DNA of 64,000 nucleotides from Craspedostauros australis. Its lineage: Eukaryota > Bacillariophyta > Bacillariophyceae > Mastogloiales > Achnanthaceae. The notes beneath the pieces were generated by a model. It had not been told where the DNA came from. It did no database searches and worked only from the letters and a program-made list of their open reading frames with translations. Position numbers and translations under genes: made by a program. How positions within the stretch are numbered: the stretch's first letter is position 1; each line of letters starts with the position of its first letter. Positions 1-11,604 of this stretch are shown piece after piece. The stretch is taken from NCBI GenBank assembly GCA_026770025.1, contig JAMXDE010000011.1:868001-932000 (forward strand), given 5' to 3'.

Positions 1-77
1 ACAACCGCGCCCGTCAGGCCCGTATCACCACCGAGCTCATTGAGATTATCTCCGGAGCCTCCGCCCTCGATGACTAA
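1..77 (+). CDS. ATP synthase F1 gamma subunit, mitochondrial (3' end only)
   Basis: The first 77 bases, read from base 3, encode 24 residues ending at a TAA (75-77). The tail contains RQARITTELIEIISGASAL, the highly conserved C-terminal helix of the F1 gamma subunit, the rotor shaft of the mitochondrial ATP synthase. This helix inserts into the alpha3-beta3 hexamer. Everything upstream lies outside the window, so start, targeting peptide and introns cannot be judged. A plastid gamma subunit is possible but the motif fits the mitochondrial or alphaproteobacterial type better. Confidence 0.85.
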   Translation, partial: NRARQARITTELIEIISGASALDD

Positions 78-986
78 GCACGCAGAGTGCGTCGAACAGT
101 GCGCCTATCATACAATACTATCGCGGTTGGGGGACATGTGCGTAGCAAGCAGGATGCGACACGAACGTGATGCCGTGCCAACAAACTGCTCTCCTCAAGT
201 AAACCACCATGGTAGAATACGCGCACGACAGAGTGAGCCATTTGCCGTGAACTCGTTCATCTACACACACACTCTCTCTCTCTCTGTAGAGGGTAGCGTA
301 GAGTGTGTTTCAACCGTCTTGCTCCTGCCTCTTTCGTGACGTGCGGTGGCTGCGCATGCCTGTGAGGAGGTTTGGAATAGCTGCCTGACTGTTATCGTTC
401 GCCGCGCTTCAGTGTTGTTGGAAGACAACGAGTCCCGGCACTCCCTATTCGTGAAGCACTTGGTGCCAAGTTGTCGGCTGGAGAAGAGGCTCGAAAGCCA
501 GCAACAGGATGGGAACCATCAATCCGAGACCTCGACGAATGGGAATACCAGCACCGCTTGCACCATCGTTGGTTCCTCCACACAAAAGGCTCACTCTCGG
601 CAGCGCACGCACAAGAAGCCAACAGCGTGGAGTATCGGCAAGCACAGAGAGAGAGCATCCTGCCAACGCTGCGCGCGTACAAACTAAGCAGAAGGCAATA
701 CCCACGAGCAGGAGAGAGAGAGAGCAGCTGACACGTTGACAGCAACTGTTCCCGCGTGCGAAAGTTCGCAGCAAGAGAACGGAAACGGCCTACCGATACT
801 CGTACAACTCCTCTGTTGGTGCAGAGATCCACATTCTGCGGAATTACTACTACCACACGCACGCACGCGGACCATACGAATACACACGAGCGCGTACGAG
901 GCAGAGCAAGAACAGAGGACACACAGTTCCACTGCTCCAGGGTACGACGCAATCCAGCAGTTGGATCAGGCTGCCCGCTTCCCAAG
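78..986. other. Intergenic / 5' leader region
   Basis: The 909 bases between the ATP synthase gamma stop and the SAC3-family start show only overlapping low-complexity reading frames on both strands and a short CT-repeat near 272-284. The last 250 bases are rich in A and C and are probably the leader of the downstream gene. No RNA gene was recognised. Confidence 0.5.
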
Positions 987-2726
987 ATGAAATCCAAAAA
1001 GAAATCGTGGCACAAGAACAACGGCAAGAACCGAAAGGCAACAACCATGGCAACGATCCGAGCTTCAACGACGCCCAGTGCCTATCTGCAAGATGTGGGA
1101 ACGAAAGGAATCAAGAAGTCGCACGTGATGATGGGGCAGAATTCGGTTGGATTCGATCTGCCTCTCACCAACGAAGAGGCGCAGCGTCGGGCCAAGCGAT
1201 TGGTGAGTTCGGTCGTCTTCTCTTCATTCCATTATCACTCTTTTCTGCATCGTATGATATGGGTGGCATGTTGCGCTATGCTACGCTGTGCCTCTCTCTA
1301 GAGGAAAGGTGATGGCGACGGCGATTGTTACGTTCGCCACGATCGTGTTTATCGTTGCGCTCATGAAACCACACGATGCCTCGCACATCGCACAATCTCA
1401 CGGAACAGCTCTTCAATTCATGATTTCCCCGTTTACCACGCTCTGCTCTGCTCTACTCTGTCATGCGCAACTGATTGATGTACTCTCCTGTGTTCTCTGC
1501 TCCTTCTGTATGCATGGTCGATGTCTGTGGCTTCACGCTCACAACAGCAACGATTTGGCCAATCCAGCGGTAGCGATGCATCAAACGATGACGACGCCAG
1601 CTACAATTACTATTGCAACCCTGACACTCTGCCAGGTGCTCTGTCAAGTTCGAGAGATGATGCGGGTTATGCCTCCCACAAGTCGAAGAAGCGAAGAAGG
1701 TCGAAAGACAGCGACGATCAAACGTCTTCCTCCGTCTTCGTGGGAACCTGCCAGGATTTGGAGAAGCCCTACTTCCGACTCACGACGTTCCCGAAACGTG
1801 AGAAGGTCCGGCCGCTCGATGTGCTGGTCAAATCGCTGAAGCACATCAAGCACAAGTTCTTCCAGGAGGAGGACTTCGAATGGGCCACGGAGCAGCTCAA
1901 GAGCGTGCGCCAAGACATCACGGTGCAGCATCTCAGGAACAAGTTTGTGCTGGATGTCTACGAGATGCACGCCAGGTTGCTGCTCGAGAACGGCGATCTG
2001 TCCGAGTTCAACCGATGCCAGACCATGATCATTTCCTTGACCAGCGGCGACCCGTTGCCATACGACGAGGACATGCCATCGAAGGATGATCTCATGATGG
2101 GCGTTCACAGACCACATCGTGATCATGCCGAAACTGAACAGCTCCAGCAAACCACGGAGGCGGCTGACGAATTCACTGCCTACAGAATCCTGTACGCATT
2201 GGTGAAGAACTCGGTATGGGATCTCAACCGTGCCTTCCAACAGCACCTCGTTGGCAAGAACGACGTCCATGGGCTGCATCGTCAGCATCATGGCACCAGA
2301 AACAGCGACACCTCAACCAAACCCGACAGCAAGGTGCACCATGATGCAACTGATGACAAGGGGGCTGTGGGCCCATCAACTTCGCACGCCCTGCAGGTCG
2401 TCAAGGCGATCGGGCAGGATGATTTCCGCACATTCTTCAAGATGTACGAGTTCGCACCGCACCTCTCCGCCTACCTCATGGACTTTCTGGTCCGAAGGGT
2501 GCGGCAATCGGCGTTGGAACGCATCATCGCCGCGTTCCGGCCGACCGTCTCCATCGAATACTTCCGCGCTGCGCTGTTCCTGCCCGATTTGGAAGAAACC
2601 AGAGCTTGCCTGCGACAATTCGGCGCTGTGTTCGTGGAGGAGCAAGGGACGTCGCCCTTCTGGGTCAATTGCAGGGCGACGTCGCTGGCGACTGGAGCGG
2701 GGGTACACAAGAGCAGGAAGACATGA
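987..2726 (+). CDS. SAC3/GANP/THP3-family protein (LENG8/THP3-like)
   Basis: Two exons, 987-1202 and 1548-2726, give 464 residues. The donor is GTGAGT at 1203 and the acceptor CAG at 1545-1547; the junction is phase 0. A Lys-rich N-terminus precedes a Ser/Asp-rich stretch and a basic patch (SKKRRRSK). The conserved core starts at VGTCQDLEKPYFRLTTFP and continues through VRQDITVQHLRNKFVLDVYE and NGDLSEFNRCQT, hallmarks of the SAC3/GANP (PCI-like) domain of yeast Thp3 and human LENG8, which act in transcription elongation and mRNA processing in the nucleus. The ending VNCRATS matches where LENG8-type proteins stop. An ATG at 756 lies in frame but in leader-like sequence. A further open stretch in the same frame (about 2750-2951) could be an extra C-terminal exon by alternative splicing. 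Confidence 0.87.
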
Positions 2727-3338
2727 AGCGCCCGTTGGCCTTCTCACAGTAGTGTTGAGTACGACCTGTGGGACGTGGACGAACGGAACAGGTCGGAACG
2801 GCGCACTTCATTTCGGCTGATGCGTTTGGACGGCTCCTTTGCGATTAGGAGTGGAAAGGAGCAAGTGCACGTCGCGATTGTCGCCGAAGGAGACAAGGAC
2901 CAGCAGCCCACAGGTACACTTGACAACAGCGGCAGCAGCAACAACACATAGATATGCATTCATACCTTTGTCCACACACCTCTTTTCTAACTAATAGCTT
3001 GCGTGCTCTGCACGACTTCGTGATGATTGATTTTACTCTCTGGTACATGACAGGAAGGAGCGACTTGTGGAACATGGCAGCATCGCAAGCAATGACCGGA
3101 CTTGACTGGACCAGCCATCAAGTGGACGCATTCCGCGCAAACTTACTTGAAGGCTCACACTTAGCATGGCACTGCACAAGGATGTTATTGGAAGAAGATG
3201 TGTCTTCTATTTTATGCTCGATTCGATTGCTCCTTCATCGCGCGATCAAAACAATCCCAACAGCAAGTGACGTGGTCGTTTGGAGTGCTTGACGTCCTTG
3301 TAGCACAGTCCAGCCCAATCGCAGCATCATGTTCTGTT
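2727..3338. other. Intergenic, convergent 3' regions
   Basis: Lies between the THP3-like gene (+) and the NTF2-like gene (-). From 2750 to 2951 the frame of the upstream gene stays open with protein-like composition (starting SVEYDLWDVDER). It could be a spliced extension of that gene. The remainder shows nothing recognisable. Confidence 0.4.
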
Positions 3339-3662
3339 CTACGCCTTTCGGATCGTGACAGATTGGATCTTGCCGTCATCATTGACGTCGAATGTTTGGC
3401 GCACTTTGAGGCTGATCATCGCAACCTTCTTGGTCCCCATGCGAAAGATGGTACCGTCGTCACTCATCTGGAGTTCTTCGAAGCTCGCGTTCATGGGCTT
3501 GGAGGCCTTCTCAAGCCATTCCTGCTTGGATGTGATGGTCATCATGGGAGTCGTGAAGGTGATGTCCTCGGTCAAGAACTCGGCCGCGGCCTGCAGGTCC
3601 TTGCGAGCCATGGCAGCCACGAATTGCTGGACGATATCGAATTTTTCGGCGTTGGTGGGCAT
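3339..3662 (-). CDS. Small NTF2-like / SnoaL-fold protein
   Basis: A single-exon gene of 107 residues beginning MPTNAEKFDIVQQFVAAM. The pattern is typical of the cone-shaped NTF2/SnoaL fold: an N-terminal helical pair, LTEDITFTTPM after a helix of Ala and Leu, then beta strands ending in QSVTIRKA. Members range from enzymes to ligand-binding proteins, so no reaction can be assigned. The frame extends upstream to 3764, but the preceding 34 codons are Thr/Gln-rich and look like an A/C-rich leader, so I chose the ATG at 3660-3662. No targeting signal is seen, suggesting a cytosolic protein. It is transcribed divergently from Sec62. Confidence 0.7.
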   Translation of the reverse strand: MPTNAEKFDIVQQFVAAMARKDLQAAAEFLTEDITFTTPMMTITSKQEWLEKASKPMNASFEELQMSDDGTIFRMGTKKVAMISLKVRQTFDVNDDGKIQSVTIRKA

Positions 3663-4776
3663 GGTTGGAGAGATGAATGTCGTTGTCGTCTGTTGTTCAC
3701 GGGGGTGTTGTTTCAGGTTGTGTGGATCGGTGATGTGAGAATTTTGTGACGAGAGAGACTTCATGCATCATCGATGATGAGGAGCACCGCGAACGAACGC
3801 AGGGGATACATCGTCGAAGGTTCAGCGTGCTTGGATGTTGCACGTACATGCGTCTGTGGCGTTGAAAATGAAGGAATCCGATGCGGTTCTTCGTTCCACA
3901 GCGGTTGGTACCCCATGCCATGCCATGCCATGCCATGGATTTTGTGACCCTTTCTCACGACATGTGATCTATTTCGTTTGTGTTCTGCCGTGTCGCGTTG
4001 TGTTGCCAGTCCCGCCTCCTTCCACGTTTTCCAGCCTTGTGAGAGAGAAGGAAAGGAAGAGAGCAGACGCACCATCTCCTTCTTTGGAGCAAGACAATCA
4101 ACCGCGATGGTGCCTCTTTGTTGACGATAAGGCATCGCCCTATTGAAGAGAGGAGCCGTTTACCACACGCCCATCAAGTCGCTGACAGCTCTGTTGGCTG
4201 CTCCATCCGCATGATGGATCGATGTCTACCGTGGCGGAACGTGATCTTGGGCGCGCCAGAAAAGCGTCATCGTCAATGGTCCCAATGGCGTGGGGTGACA
4301 TGTTCGAGGCGGAAGAGGTCGTACCGCCACCAAGACTGGCGATCTGGGTGACGTGACACGCGAAACGACCATTTGGAGCAGAAAGAAGAATGAAGAACCG
4401 CGAAAATGTGTCCGTTGCGTTCGTGCGTATTTGCGCCAAACAAACAGCGTTGTGTTGTTTTGCGGGTCGACAGACAGACATCGTCGTTTCTTGTTGAGGT
4501 TGCATCGTGCGCCACGTGTAGTCCTGAGGGTCATTGATGATGGCGCAATCGCAACTTTCCACCACAAGAACAACGTCCGCAACGAAAAGAGAGAGAGAGT
4601 GCAACGAAGACAAAAAGAGCGCCAACCTCAACAGTCCCAACAACAAGCGAAGAGTAGCACGAAACAGAGAGGAGGAAAGAGGAACCAAGACAAGGGTGAG
4701 AGAGACACCGCACCATCAAGAGCAGTGGACGCATCCAACCAAACGATCAAGCAAACGATCAAGCAACTGAGAAACC
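3663..4776. other. Divergent promoter region
   Basis: 1.1 kb between the NTF2-like gene (-) and Sec62 (+), presumably holding both promoters. It contains a short (CCATG) tandem repeat at about 3912-3936 and a long A/C/G-rich leader with AG repeats before the Sec62 start. No gene was recognised. Confidence 0.5.
3912..3936. repeat. CCATG microsatellite
   Basis: About five tandem copies of CCATG in the divergent promoter between the NTF2-like gene and Sec62. Confidence 0.8.
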
Positions 4777-6535
4777 ATGGCAACGAACGGCGCAGCAGAG
4801 CCCAACAAGGAAGAGGCTGGAGACTCGTTCTACGATGACGACAGCAATCTGAAGAAGCTGTGCGACTTCTTGCGCAGCAAGGATGGTCCAGCAGTGCGCG
4901 AGGCTCTGCTCATGGAGAAGCGAGTTCACTACATGAAAGGTGCGTGAGTGCGTGCATGTGTGGTTGCGTTCTTACGCTGTGCTCGTATTGTGTTGTGTTG
5001 TGCTGAGGGCATTCTCACGGATATTTGGACGGGTCTCGGCAAGCGCGACAAAGCTCGGTTTTGTTCAACCACAGATCTTTGTTTGGTGGAGGATGTAGAA
5101 GGTAGCACACGAATAGCACAAGGGCGCCATCTCTGGCTTGTCCATTTGGTCAACGGATCGCAGCTCTGCGGCTGTGCATCTTCGAATGAAGGGAGTACAC
5201 CAAGTCAAGTCAAACAACAACCTGATGTTCTTTGAGTCTCACAGTTGATTGGCTCTGTTTCCACGCAATTCAATTCAAGTTGCTCTACCGCAATCACTGC
5301 TGCTCTTCCTCTCCATTCCCTTCGTCCTTTCATACCCCCTCCATCCACCGCATACAAACTCATCCATGCAGGCGAGAAGCTCGTGAATTTCTTGACAGAA
5401 CCAAAGAAGGGCACCAAATGGCCAACAAATCTCCCCCGATTCCAGAACAGAACCGAGGCCATCGCTGTCTGCAAGGATCTCTGCAAATTCCAATACGTCC
5501 TCCGATGTGAAAAGCTGGGCAAGGGAGAGCTTGGGGTGAGTCATGTGTACGCGCTGCCATTGCTGCTACTGTTGTTGTTGTTGTCGTCGTTGTTGTTGCC
5601 ATTCCCATCGTCTACGCACGAGCATACTCACACAATTCGAAACAAATACTCTGCTCTCATCAACCATGAAACAAATGAAATGTACGAACGGGATGGGATG
5701 GAATCATGCCAAATCAAATCAAACCAATGGTGTCAATTTCGATTGGAATTCAAATGAACAAACGCATCAACGAATCAATCAATCAATTCCTGACACTCCC
5801 ATGAATGATTGATTTTGCCTCCATGCGCTGCATTCAATACAAACTGCAAATGTGATGCTCCAACAACAGATGATGAGAGTCCGCGATTTCGACGAAGCTG
5901 GATACTTCACCTGGGTGTACGAGGGTGACAAAACGATGAGCCACCTCATGACGTCGGCGCTGGTCATGGGATTTTTGTTCTGCGTCTGCTTCCCCATCTG
6001 GCCAACCTTCCTCCGGGTCTTCGTGTGGTACCTCTCCGTCAGCTTCCTGCTCTTCATCTTCTTCCTCATCACGTCCCGGGCGCTGCTATTCCTGTTCGTG
6101 TGGATATTGGGCTGGGATTGCTGGTTCCTGCCAAACCTCTTCGATGAGAGCCTCGGCTTCATCGATTCCTTCAAGCCATGGATCTCCATCGAAAAGACCA
6201 AGGCCGGCCAGCTGCCTTACCGAATCGGCGTTGCCGTTGCCTTCTCTTCCTTCTGCTACTGGGCCGTCACCCAGCCATCCGAATTCGATGGCTTCGTTTC
6301 TGCGCAGGGCGACTTCCTCAAGGATCTCTACGCGGGAACGCTGTTATCCGACATGTCGCAGGAAGACAAGGAAAACATCGACAAGCCGAAGATGCAATCC
6401 CTGGAAGATCTGCTCAAGGACTTGGATACGCCAGAGCCCGAGGGCGTGGATGACCTCGAGGATGAGGCCAATCTGGATTCCATGCTTGACAACCTCATCG
6501 ATGACGAGGAGGATATTGACGAAGACGAGGAATAG
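4777..6535 (+). CDS. SEC62: Translocation protein Sec62
   Basis: Three exons, 4777-4939, 5372-5535 and 5870-6535, encode 330 residues. Splice signals are AAAG|GTGCGT, GCAG|GCGAGAAG, GGG|GTGAGT and ACAG|ATGATG, and all phases agree. The cytosolic N-domain carries the Sec62 signature VHYMKGEKLVNFL followed by a Cys-containing block. FDEAGYFTWVYEG precedes a hydrophobic region with several membrane segments (about residues 125-205) containing LGWDCWFLP, and the protein ends in an acidic tail. Sec62 sits in the ER membrane with Sec61 and Sec63 and helps post-translational import of secretory proteins; in animals it also acts as an ER-phagy receptor. The acidic tail is where partner binding would be expected, but I see no certain LC3-binding motif. 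The start follows an A/C-rich leader. Confidence 0.93.
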
Positions 6536-6988
6536 ACACGACTATGATGAGACTCACCTCTTCTGTGGAAGCGTATCATGTCCGATTGCTGTTTATTTGA
6601 CTTTCATCACCCATTCGAATAACATGGAATGGCATTCACCAAGACAGCACGGCGTGGCATGGCATCAAACGAAAATGAAATGATCGACAACAACGCTCAA
6701 TCTGCAACTGCGACGATGGCCTGCCGTGCACAGTCGGCCCTATCATACGAGTAAGGATATGATGCTTAAGATCAGACCTTGCTTGGGGTTCACACTCCTA
6801 CCATATCATTCAAGTGTACTAGTAGTCGTATTTACCGTTCCACTGAGCATTCTACCCATGTTATAGCATTATGTAGCAAAGCCAAAGGGACGTAAGCACA
6901 TGTGGGAGCAGTCGATCCATCCGTTGATCCACACGTCGATCAACCAATCAGTGATGATGCATAATAGTCATCCAACGCAGCTCATTGC
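6536..6988. other. Intergenic, convergent 3' regions
   Basis: 453 bases between the stops of Sec62 (+) and ISN1 (-). AT-richer than the genes, with no open frame of note and no recognised RNA gene; presumably both 3' untranslated regions. Confidence 0.5.
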
Positions 6989-9060
6989 CTACTTTGCGGT
7001 AGTGATCTCTCCAGTGTAAACATCCATCGTTTTCACGACCTCGTTGCGACGTCCGATTTCATTAAAGTCGACCTTGCTATCACCGCCCGATGCCTCGCCG
7101 TCCGCCACTCCTTCGCCCTTGACGAAGCTCGTGGGAATACCAGACAACCGCAACATGATCTTGAGAATGTAGGTCGTCTCTTCCGGGGATGTGATCCAGA
7201 TGCAAGGGCACACGTCGCGCGCGGCGTAATCGTTGCCCGTGTTCAAGAATTGATCACCGATGTGCAACGTCTTGGCGGCATCGATTCCCAGATATGATTG
7301 CAAGATTTGCACACCAACGCGTTTGTTGCCCACGTCCACCCAGGCATCGGAACCTCCATTGAAGGCACAGTAGGGCAAATTGGGTCCCTTGCGGTCATTC
7401 ATGCGCTCGAGTTTAGATTGGCAGCGCAGCACAGTCTCATCCAGAGCCTCACGTGGCATAGACTGGCCAGGCAATGGCACCAGTCCGACGGCACGTTTCT
7501 TGCGAATGACACGGCCACGCAAGGTCTGGTCCTCGAGACTTTCCTGCACGGATTGTTCCGCCACATCCAGCAAATCGCCGACGTCCTTGTCCGTCCAATT
7601 GCCAGGTGCGTGCGGCAGGTACTTCGTGGTCGTCAACCAACCACCAGCCCCACTTTCTGACACCGCGTGCAGTTTGTAGTCGCTTCCGAGCTGTGATTTC
7701 GCATGCAGAAAATAAGAAAAGCAGCGTGACATGTGGGGGGGGGTGAGCGTGTTATACCCGGCACGTTGCACGGCATGATAATACAGTTGTGATTTGAATC
7801 CCGACCGTATGCCATGTTTCTGCGAATGCCGTTGCACTCGTATAATACAAGTTGGGTTCACAACCAACGCATTCAGACTCTCTTTTGACGCAATGATCAA
7901 CTCACCTGAAGCAAGTAGTTACATTCGCCACCAAAGAGGTAGAATCGATTGCACTGCTCTGCGGTGAGATGCATCTTCTTGAAATAGTTCAGCAGACCTG
8001 ACAAACGCAGCTCGTACTTCTCGACGTTGTACTCGTATCCAGCTGCCGTGACGACAGCGACAGTGACGCCATGCTGCAGCAGCAACGTGAGGTAGTTGGC
8101 CAATCTCGGATTACCCTCAAAGTTGGAACCATCGCTGTAGAGGGTTTGGTCTCCATCGAACGTGATGAGATCTGCGCCGTCGAAGTGGCCGGACAGATCG
8201 ATCTCCGTCGTGTCATCCTGGAACGCATCCTCCTCGCTGGACGACGCATGCGCCAATCGGTTGATGAAGAACTTCCCGTCGCTGGCCTCTTCTCCAGGTT
8301 CGGGCGTTTTCATCGCCATGACCTGCGCCAGATTCATGATGTGACGGATCTCATTGAAGGATATCTGAATGTGCTTCCGCTTCGTCAAGAAATGTTTGGC
8401 ATTGTAGACGAGGAACGCCTGACGCAAGGGCAGAGGCGTGTGGAAGGTTCCGACCGTGGGAACCAGCTGCTTCAATCGGGATGGCCTGGAATCATCGGTG
8501 TTGGCGCGATGTTCGTTGATCAGCACCTCGAAGTGGCTGAAGGTATCAGCGCCGGTATTCTCCAATGCATCCAGAACGAAGCTGTGCATCAACATGCTCT
8601 TCATCCTGCGTATCAGTATGCATGTGTATGTGTATGTGTATGCATTCATGTACGTGTATGGGAGATACATGAGAGGTGTCAATCACCAAGTGTGTCAGTT
8701 CCGAGTTGAGCATGTCGCAAGTACCATCGTCACCTCTCGTGTCATTCCAGTGTTGGAAGCAGCATACCGAATGCGGTATCCACGGGACACCGTACAGATA
8801 TGCCACGACCTCTCTTGGCATCAACTGCAGCATCGACGATGCATGGAAGGGCATGGCAAGACAAAGAGAGACGATGCAAGGGGCGACACGGTATCCTGGA
8901 CGCAAGGGATCCATCGACGACCTTGACCATCAAGTAGACATCGTGACATCCCATTGCGTGACATCACGTTGGATGACACGGACGCGACGTACCATTCAAT
9001 GAGACCATCTCTGCGATGGGGAGTCAGCAAGTAGTTGCGACGTCGTGAAGAGAAGGACAT
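6989..9060 (-). CDS. ISN1: IMP-specific 5'-nucleotidase
   Basis: Three exons on the minus strand (9060-8993, 8605-7906, 7690-6989) give 489 residues, close to yeast Isn1 (about 450). Exon 1 is only 68 nt and ends inside a Trp codon. Joined, it reads RRDGLIEWMKSMLMHSFVL, matching the N-terminal signature of ISN1. The HAD-like core has DLITFDGDQTLYSDG (nucleophile region D173/D175), VTAAGYEYNVEKYE and FYLFGGECNYLL; exon 3 supplies LHIGDQFLNTGNDYAARD, the C-terminal acidic metal-binding motif. The enzyme dephosphorylates IMP to inosine in purine salvage. Without the upstream 68-nt exon the frame seems to start in a repetitive stretch (ATG at 8682), so automatic models may miss the true N-terminus. 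Confidence 0.92.
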
Positions 9061-9548
9061 GGTTTGGCAGTGGAAGGTCACTCGTACCGTCAGAGAGGCA
9101 ACCAACGATGAAAGGATTATGCGCAGATGATGGAGGCACAGATGATGGAGGCAAGAGGTCGTTCGTTCGTGTGTTCGTGCGTGTGGGTGAAGGTTCGGTG
9201 TCAACGATGGAATTCTTTCTTCCCTTCCCTGTCTTGTTCGGGCGATGCGAATCTTCTTTGTTCTTTTTGGTGGTTTGTTTCTTTTGCAATGACCATGATC
9301 GTCTCTACATTCGAGTATGTGGTCTACCATCTAGTCTCGTTCGTTCAATCTATGGGGATGCCATGGCCATCTGCATCCACCTTCATCCACGCACGCACGC
9401 ACGCACGCTGCTGCCGCCCTGCGATGGCCAACCACGGCGAAGAGTCCCATTGAGCATGATATGATAGTGTCGCAGATTTTATTGTGTAGTATGATAGTTC
9501 TACGAGTGCATGCGCATGCCTTTGTTCCCATGACATGCGGTGCTCTGT
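9061..9548. other. Intergenic between ISN1 and PIG-U
   Basis: 488 bases separating two minus-strand genes: the ISN1 promoter side and the PIG-U 3' region. It holds a short ACGC repeat near 9392-9408 and no convincing gene. Confidence 0.5.
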
Positions 9549-11129
9549 TCATTCCACCTTGACATGCTCACCGGGCGTCACTATCGCCGCCTTCGTCAGC
9601 GACAACGCCTTCCTGCGCTGCACGCTGCAACTGCAGAACTGTGCAAGCACAATGCCGACGAATGCGTTGTATGCCAAGCATTGGAAGAAGATGAAGTTGG
9701 CGTTGCCGGACCCGGCGTGCAGCCACATCCAGGAATCCACCACATAGAGCAGCACGGGCACCATCATGCTGCACATGGCAATGACGGAGACGCTGGACAT
9801 GCGTGCCAAGGTATGAGGGTTCCACAGCATCAAGGAGAGGGCGATATTGAAATCAAATAGCGTTTGCGTGGGTCGGTACACCGTGAAGATCATCCAGTAG
9901 GCCGCGATGAGCGTGACGGGGAAGTCGGATAATCGTTTGGCCAAAGGCAATACCAGCAGGTACGGCAGGCCCAGTATCATGTATGCGTAGAAGGACCGGA
10001 AGCGATCAAAGAGCTGCATGTGAAAGTACCATAGCACGGAAAGGCTCGGGCGGATGGACTTCCAGATCATGCCGTAGGAGAGCTCGATGATGCGTGCGTA
10101 GTTGGCAGTTCCGACGGCAGCCAATGCAGCAGCCTGAAGGATGATGGAAACCATGACGAAGGATGTTGCGAAGACCGCTGATTCTGATATCGAGGTCATC
10201 TGTTTGCTCTGCTTGTTGTGTTTAACTTGACGTTGGTTGAGAAGCAGAATGATGGGCACCGCGTAGCTCATGTGACACGGCTCGATGTACGCCGCCAGCG
10301 CCAGCATGATACCTGAGACATGGCTAGAGTTTGGCGCAAGACCAAGGTGTATGCTCGCCAGAACCAGCATGCACGGGATGTTCTGGTAGCATCCATAATA
10401 CTGCGAAGACAGCATTGATATGGGACTTGCGAAGTACAGCAGAGATGCGATGGAGGGTAGCTGCTCCATTGGCAACAAAGGCGACTGTTGTTTCGCTGTA
10501 TTTCGCCATTTTCCTTTTCGTTCATCACGTTTGGTACTGCTGCTGCTGCTGCTTTTCACGTTCGTGCTTGTAGACGCAAAGCACGGAAATATGTGGGAAT
10601 TTTGCGGTGCGATGGAATTCGGCATCCTCAGCTGCAGCTCCTCTTCCGCATCCCACAAGTTGTCGTCGATGGAGTTGCGAGCACTCTCATTCTGTTCGTT
10701 GCTGTTGACGCTGATTTCTCCATTCGAGGACTTCCGCCGCAGCAAGACGGTCTCCGCGATTTGATGAATGAAGAATGCGATCAGTACGTCCACTGCGAGC
10801 AGCAGGATCGCAAAGACGGGGCCTGAGTACGGCAGTTGTGATATCAGCGAGAATGAATGATACACCAACGGAGGCACGCCAGCAAAGTCTTGCACTTGGT
10901 ATATCGTGAAATTCGCCGTGTTCGCAGAGACGATGCTCTTCAAGGCATCCATCTCGCGAATCTGATTGAGGGTTTGGTAGGGTCGCGCGAATAGCGATGA
11001 GATGATGGCGTCGTCCATCCAAGCAGCCGATGGCTGTGCTGAAAGCTCCTTCGTGCATTGTGCGATGATCAATGCCAAACGCAAGCAGACCGCAAGCGTT
11101 GCGGTTATCCGAAAGCATGAAGTGGCCAT
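9549..11129 (-). CDS. PIGU: GPI transamidase subunit PIG-U (Gab1/CDC91)
   Basis: A single exon of 526 residues. After a hydrophobic N-terminus the protein alternates hydrophobic segments across its length, with a hydrophilic loop around residues 130-210 that includes a Ser run. Family motifs include ISMLSSQYYGCYQNIPCMLV, the strongly conserved LWYFHMQLFDRFRSFY and the C-terminal LHAGSGNANFIFFQCLAYN. PIG-U is a multi-span ER membrane subunit of GPI transamidase, which replaces C-terminal signal sequences with a GPI anchor. The number of membrane passes cannot be fixed by eye. The hydrophilic insert is longer than in animals. A candidate substrate class, a Cys-rich protein with a hydrophobic tail, is encoded in the same window at 56479-57267. 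Confidence 0.9.
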   Translation of the reverse strand: MATSCFRITATLAVCLRLALIIAQCTKELSAQPSAAWMDDAIISSLFARPYQTLNQIREMDALKSIVSANTANFTIYQVQDFAGVPPLVYHSFSLISQLPYSGPVFAILLLAVDVLIAFFIHQIAETVLLRRKSSNGEISVNSNEQNESARNSIDDNLWDAEEELQLRMPNSIAPQNSHIFPCFASTSTNVKSSSSSSTKRDERKGKWRNTAKQQSPLLPMEQLPSIASLLYFASPISMLSSQYYGCYQNIPCMLVLASIHLGLAPNSSHVSGIMLALAAYIEPCHMSYAVPIILLLNQRQVKHNKQSKQMTSISESAVFATSFVMVSIILQAAALAAVGTANYARIIELSYGMIWKSIRPSLSVLWYFHMQLFDRFRSFYAYMILGLPYLLVLPLAKRLSDFPVTLIAAYWMIFTVYRPTQTLFDFNIALSLMLWNPHTLARMSSVSVIAMCSMMVPVLLYVVDSWMWLHAGSGNANFIFFQCLAYNAFVGIVLAQFCSCSVQRRKALSLTKAAIVTPGEHVKVE

Positions 11130-11604
11130 GGTCTCTCTTTGTGGTTGCAGTTGCAGTTTCAGTCACTTCAGATTTTTAGACTCTGAATGTTGCTATTCTT
11201 GGCAGCTGCTTGTTCTTCTGCCGTTGAATGAACATTCTCCTTGTGCACAGAGGGGGGAGTGATGAGATCATGGCGCGAAGGAGAATCAATCTGGTTTGCT
11301 GGGGAATGGAGATCAACAACTTTCTACTGTTACTGAAAAATTACTTTGTCGTTTCCATCGAATTCTCTGATCGATTCCAAATCGACAATGTGCGAATCAC
11401 AGACATCTCCAATTTCTTGTCTGTAATTATGGAAGAGCTACCTATACACGATCTTCGACAGAAACACACAAGATCAACCCCAAGCAAGACAACCAGCACC
11501 CGCTCACGACGCTCACTTGCAACACTCCTGTTCAATCCCAACCGACTCAATACGCCAAATCAAACACACCAAGCAAACACGCCAACACAACGAAGTAGGC
11601 AACC
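11130..11604. other. Divergent promoter region
   Basis: 475 bases between PIG-U (-) and the MED8-like gene (+). The last 100 bases are A/C-rich and probably the leader of the latter. No other gene seen. Confidence 0.5.
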
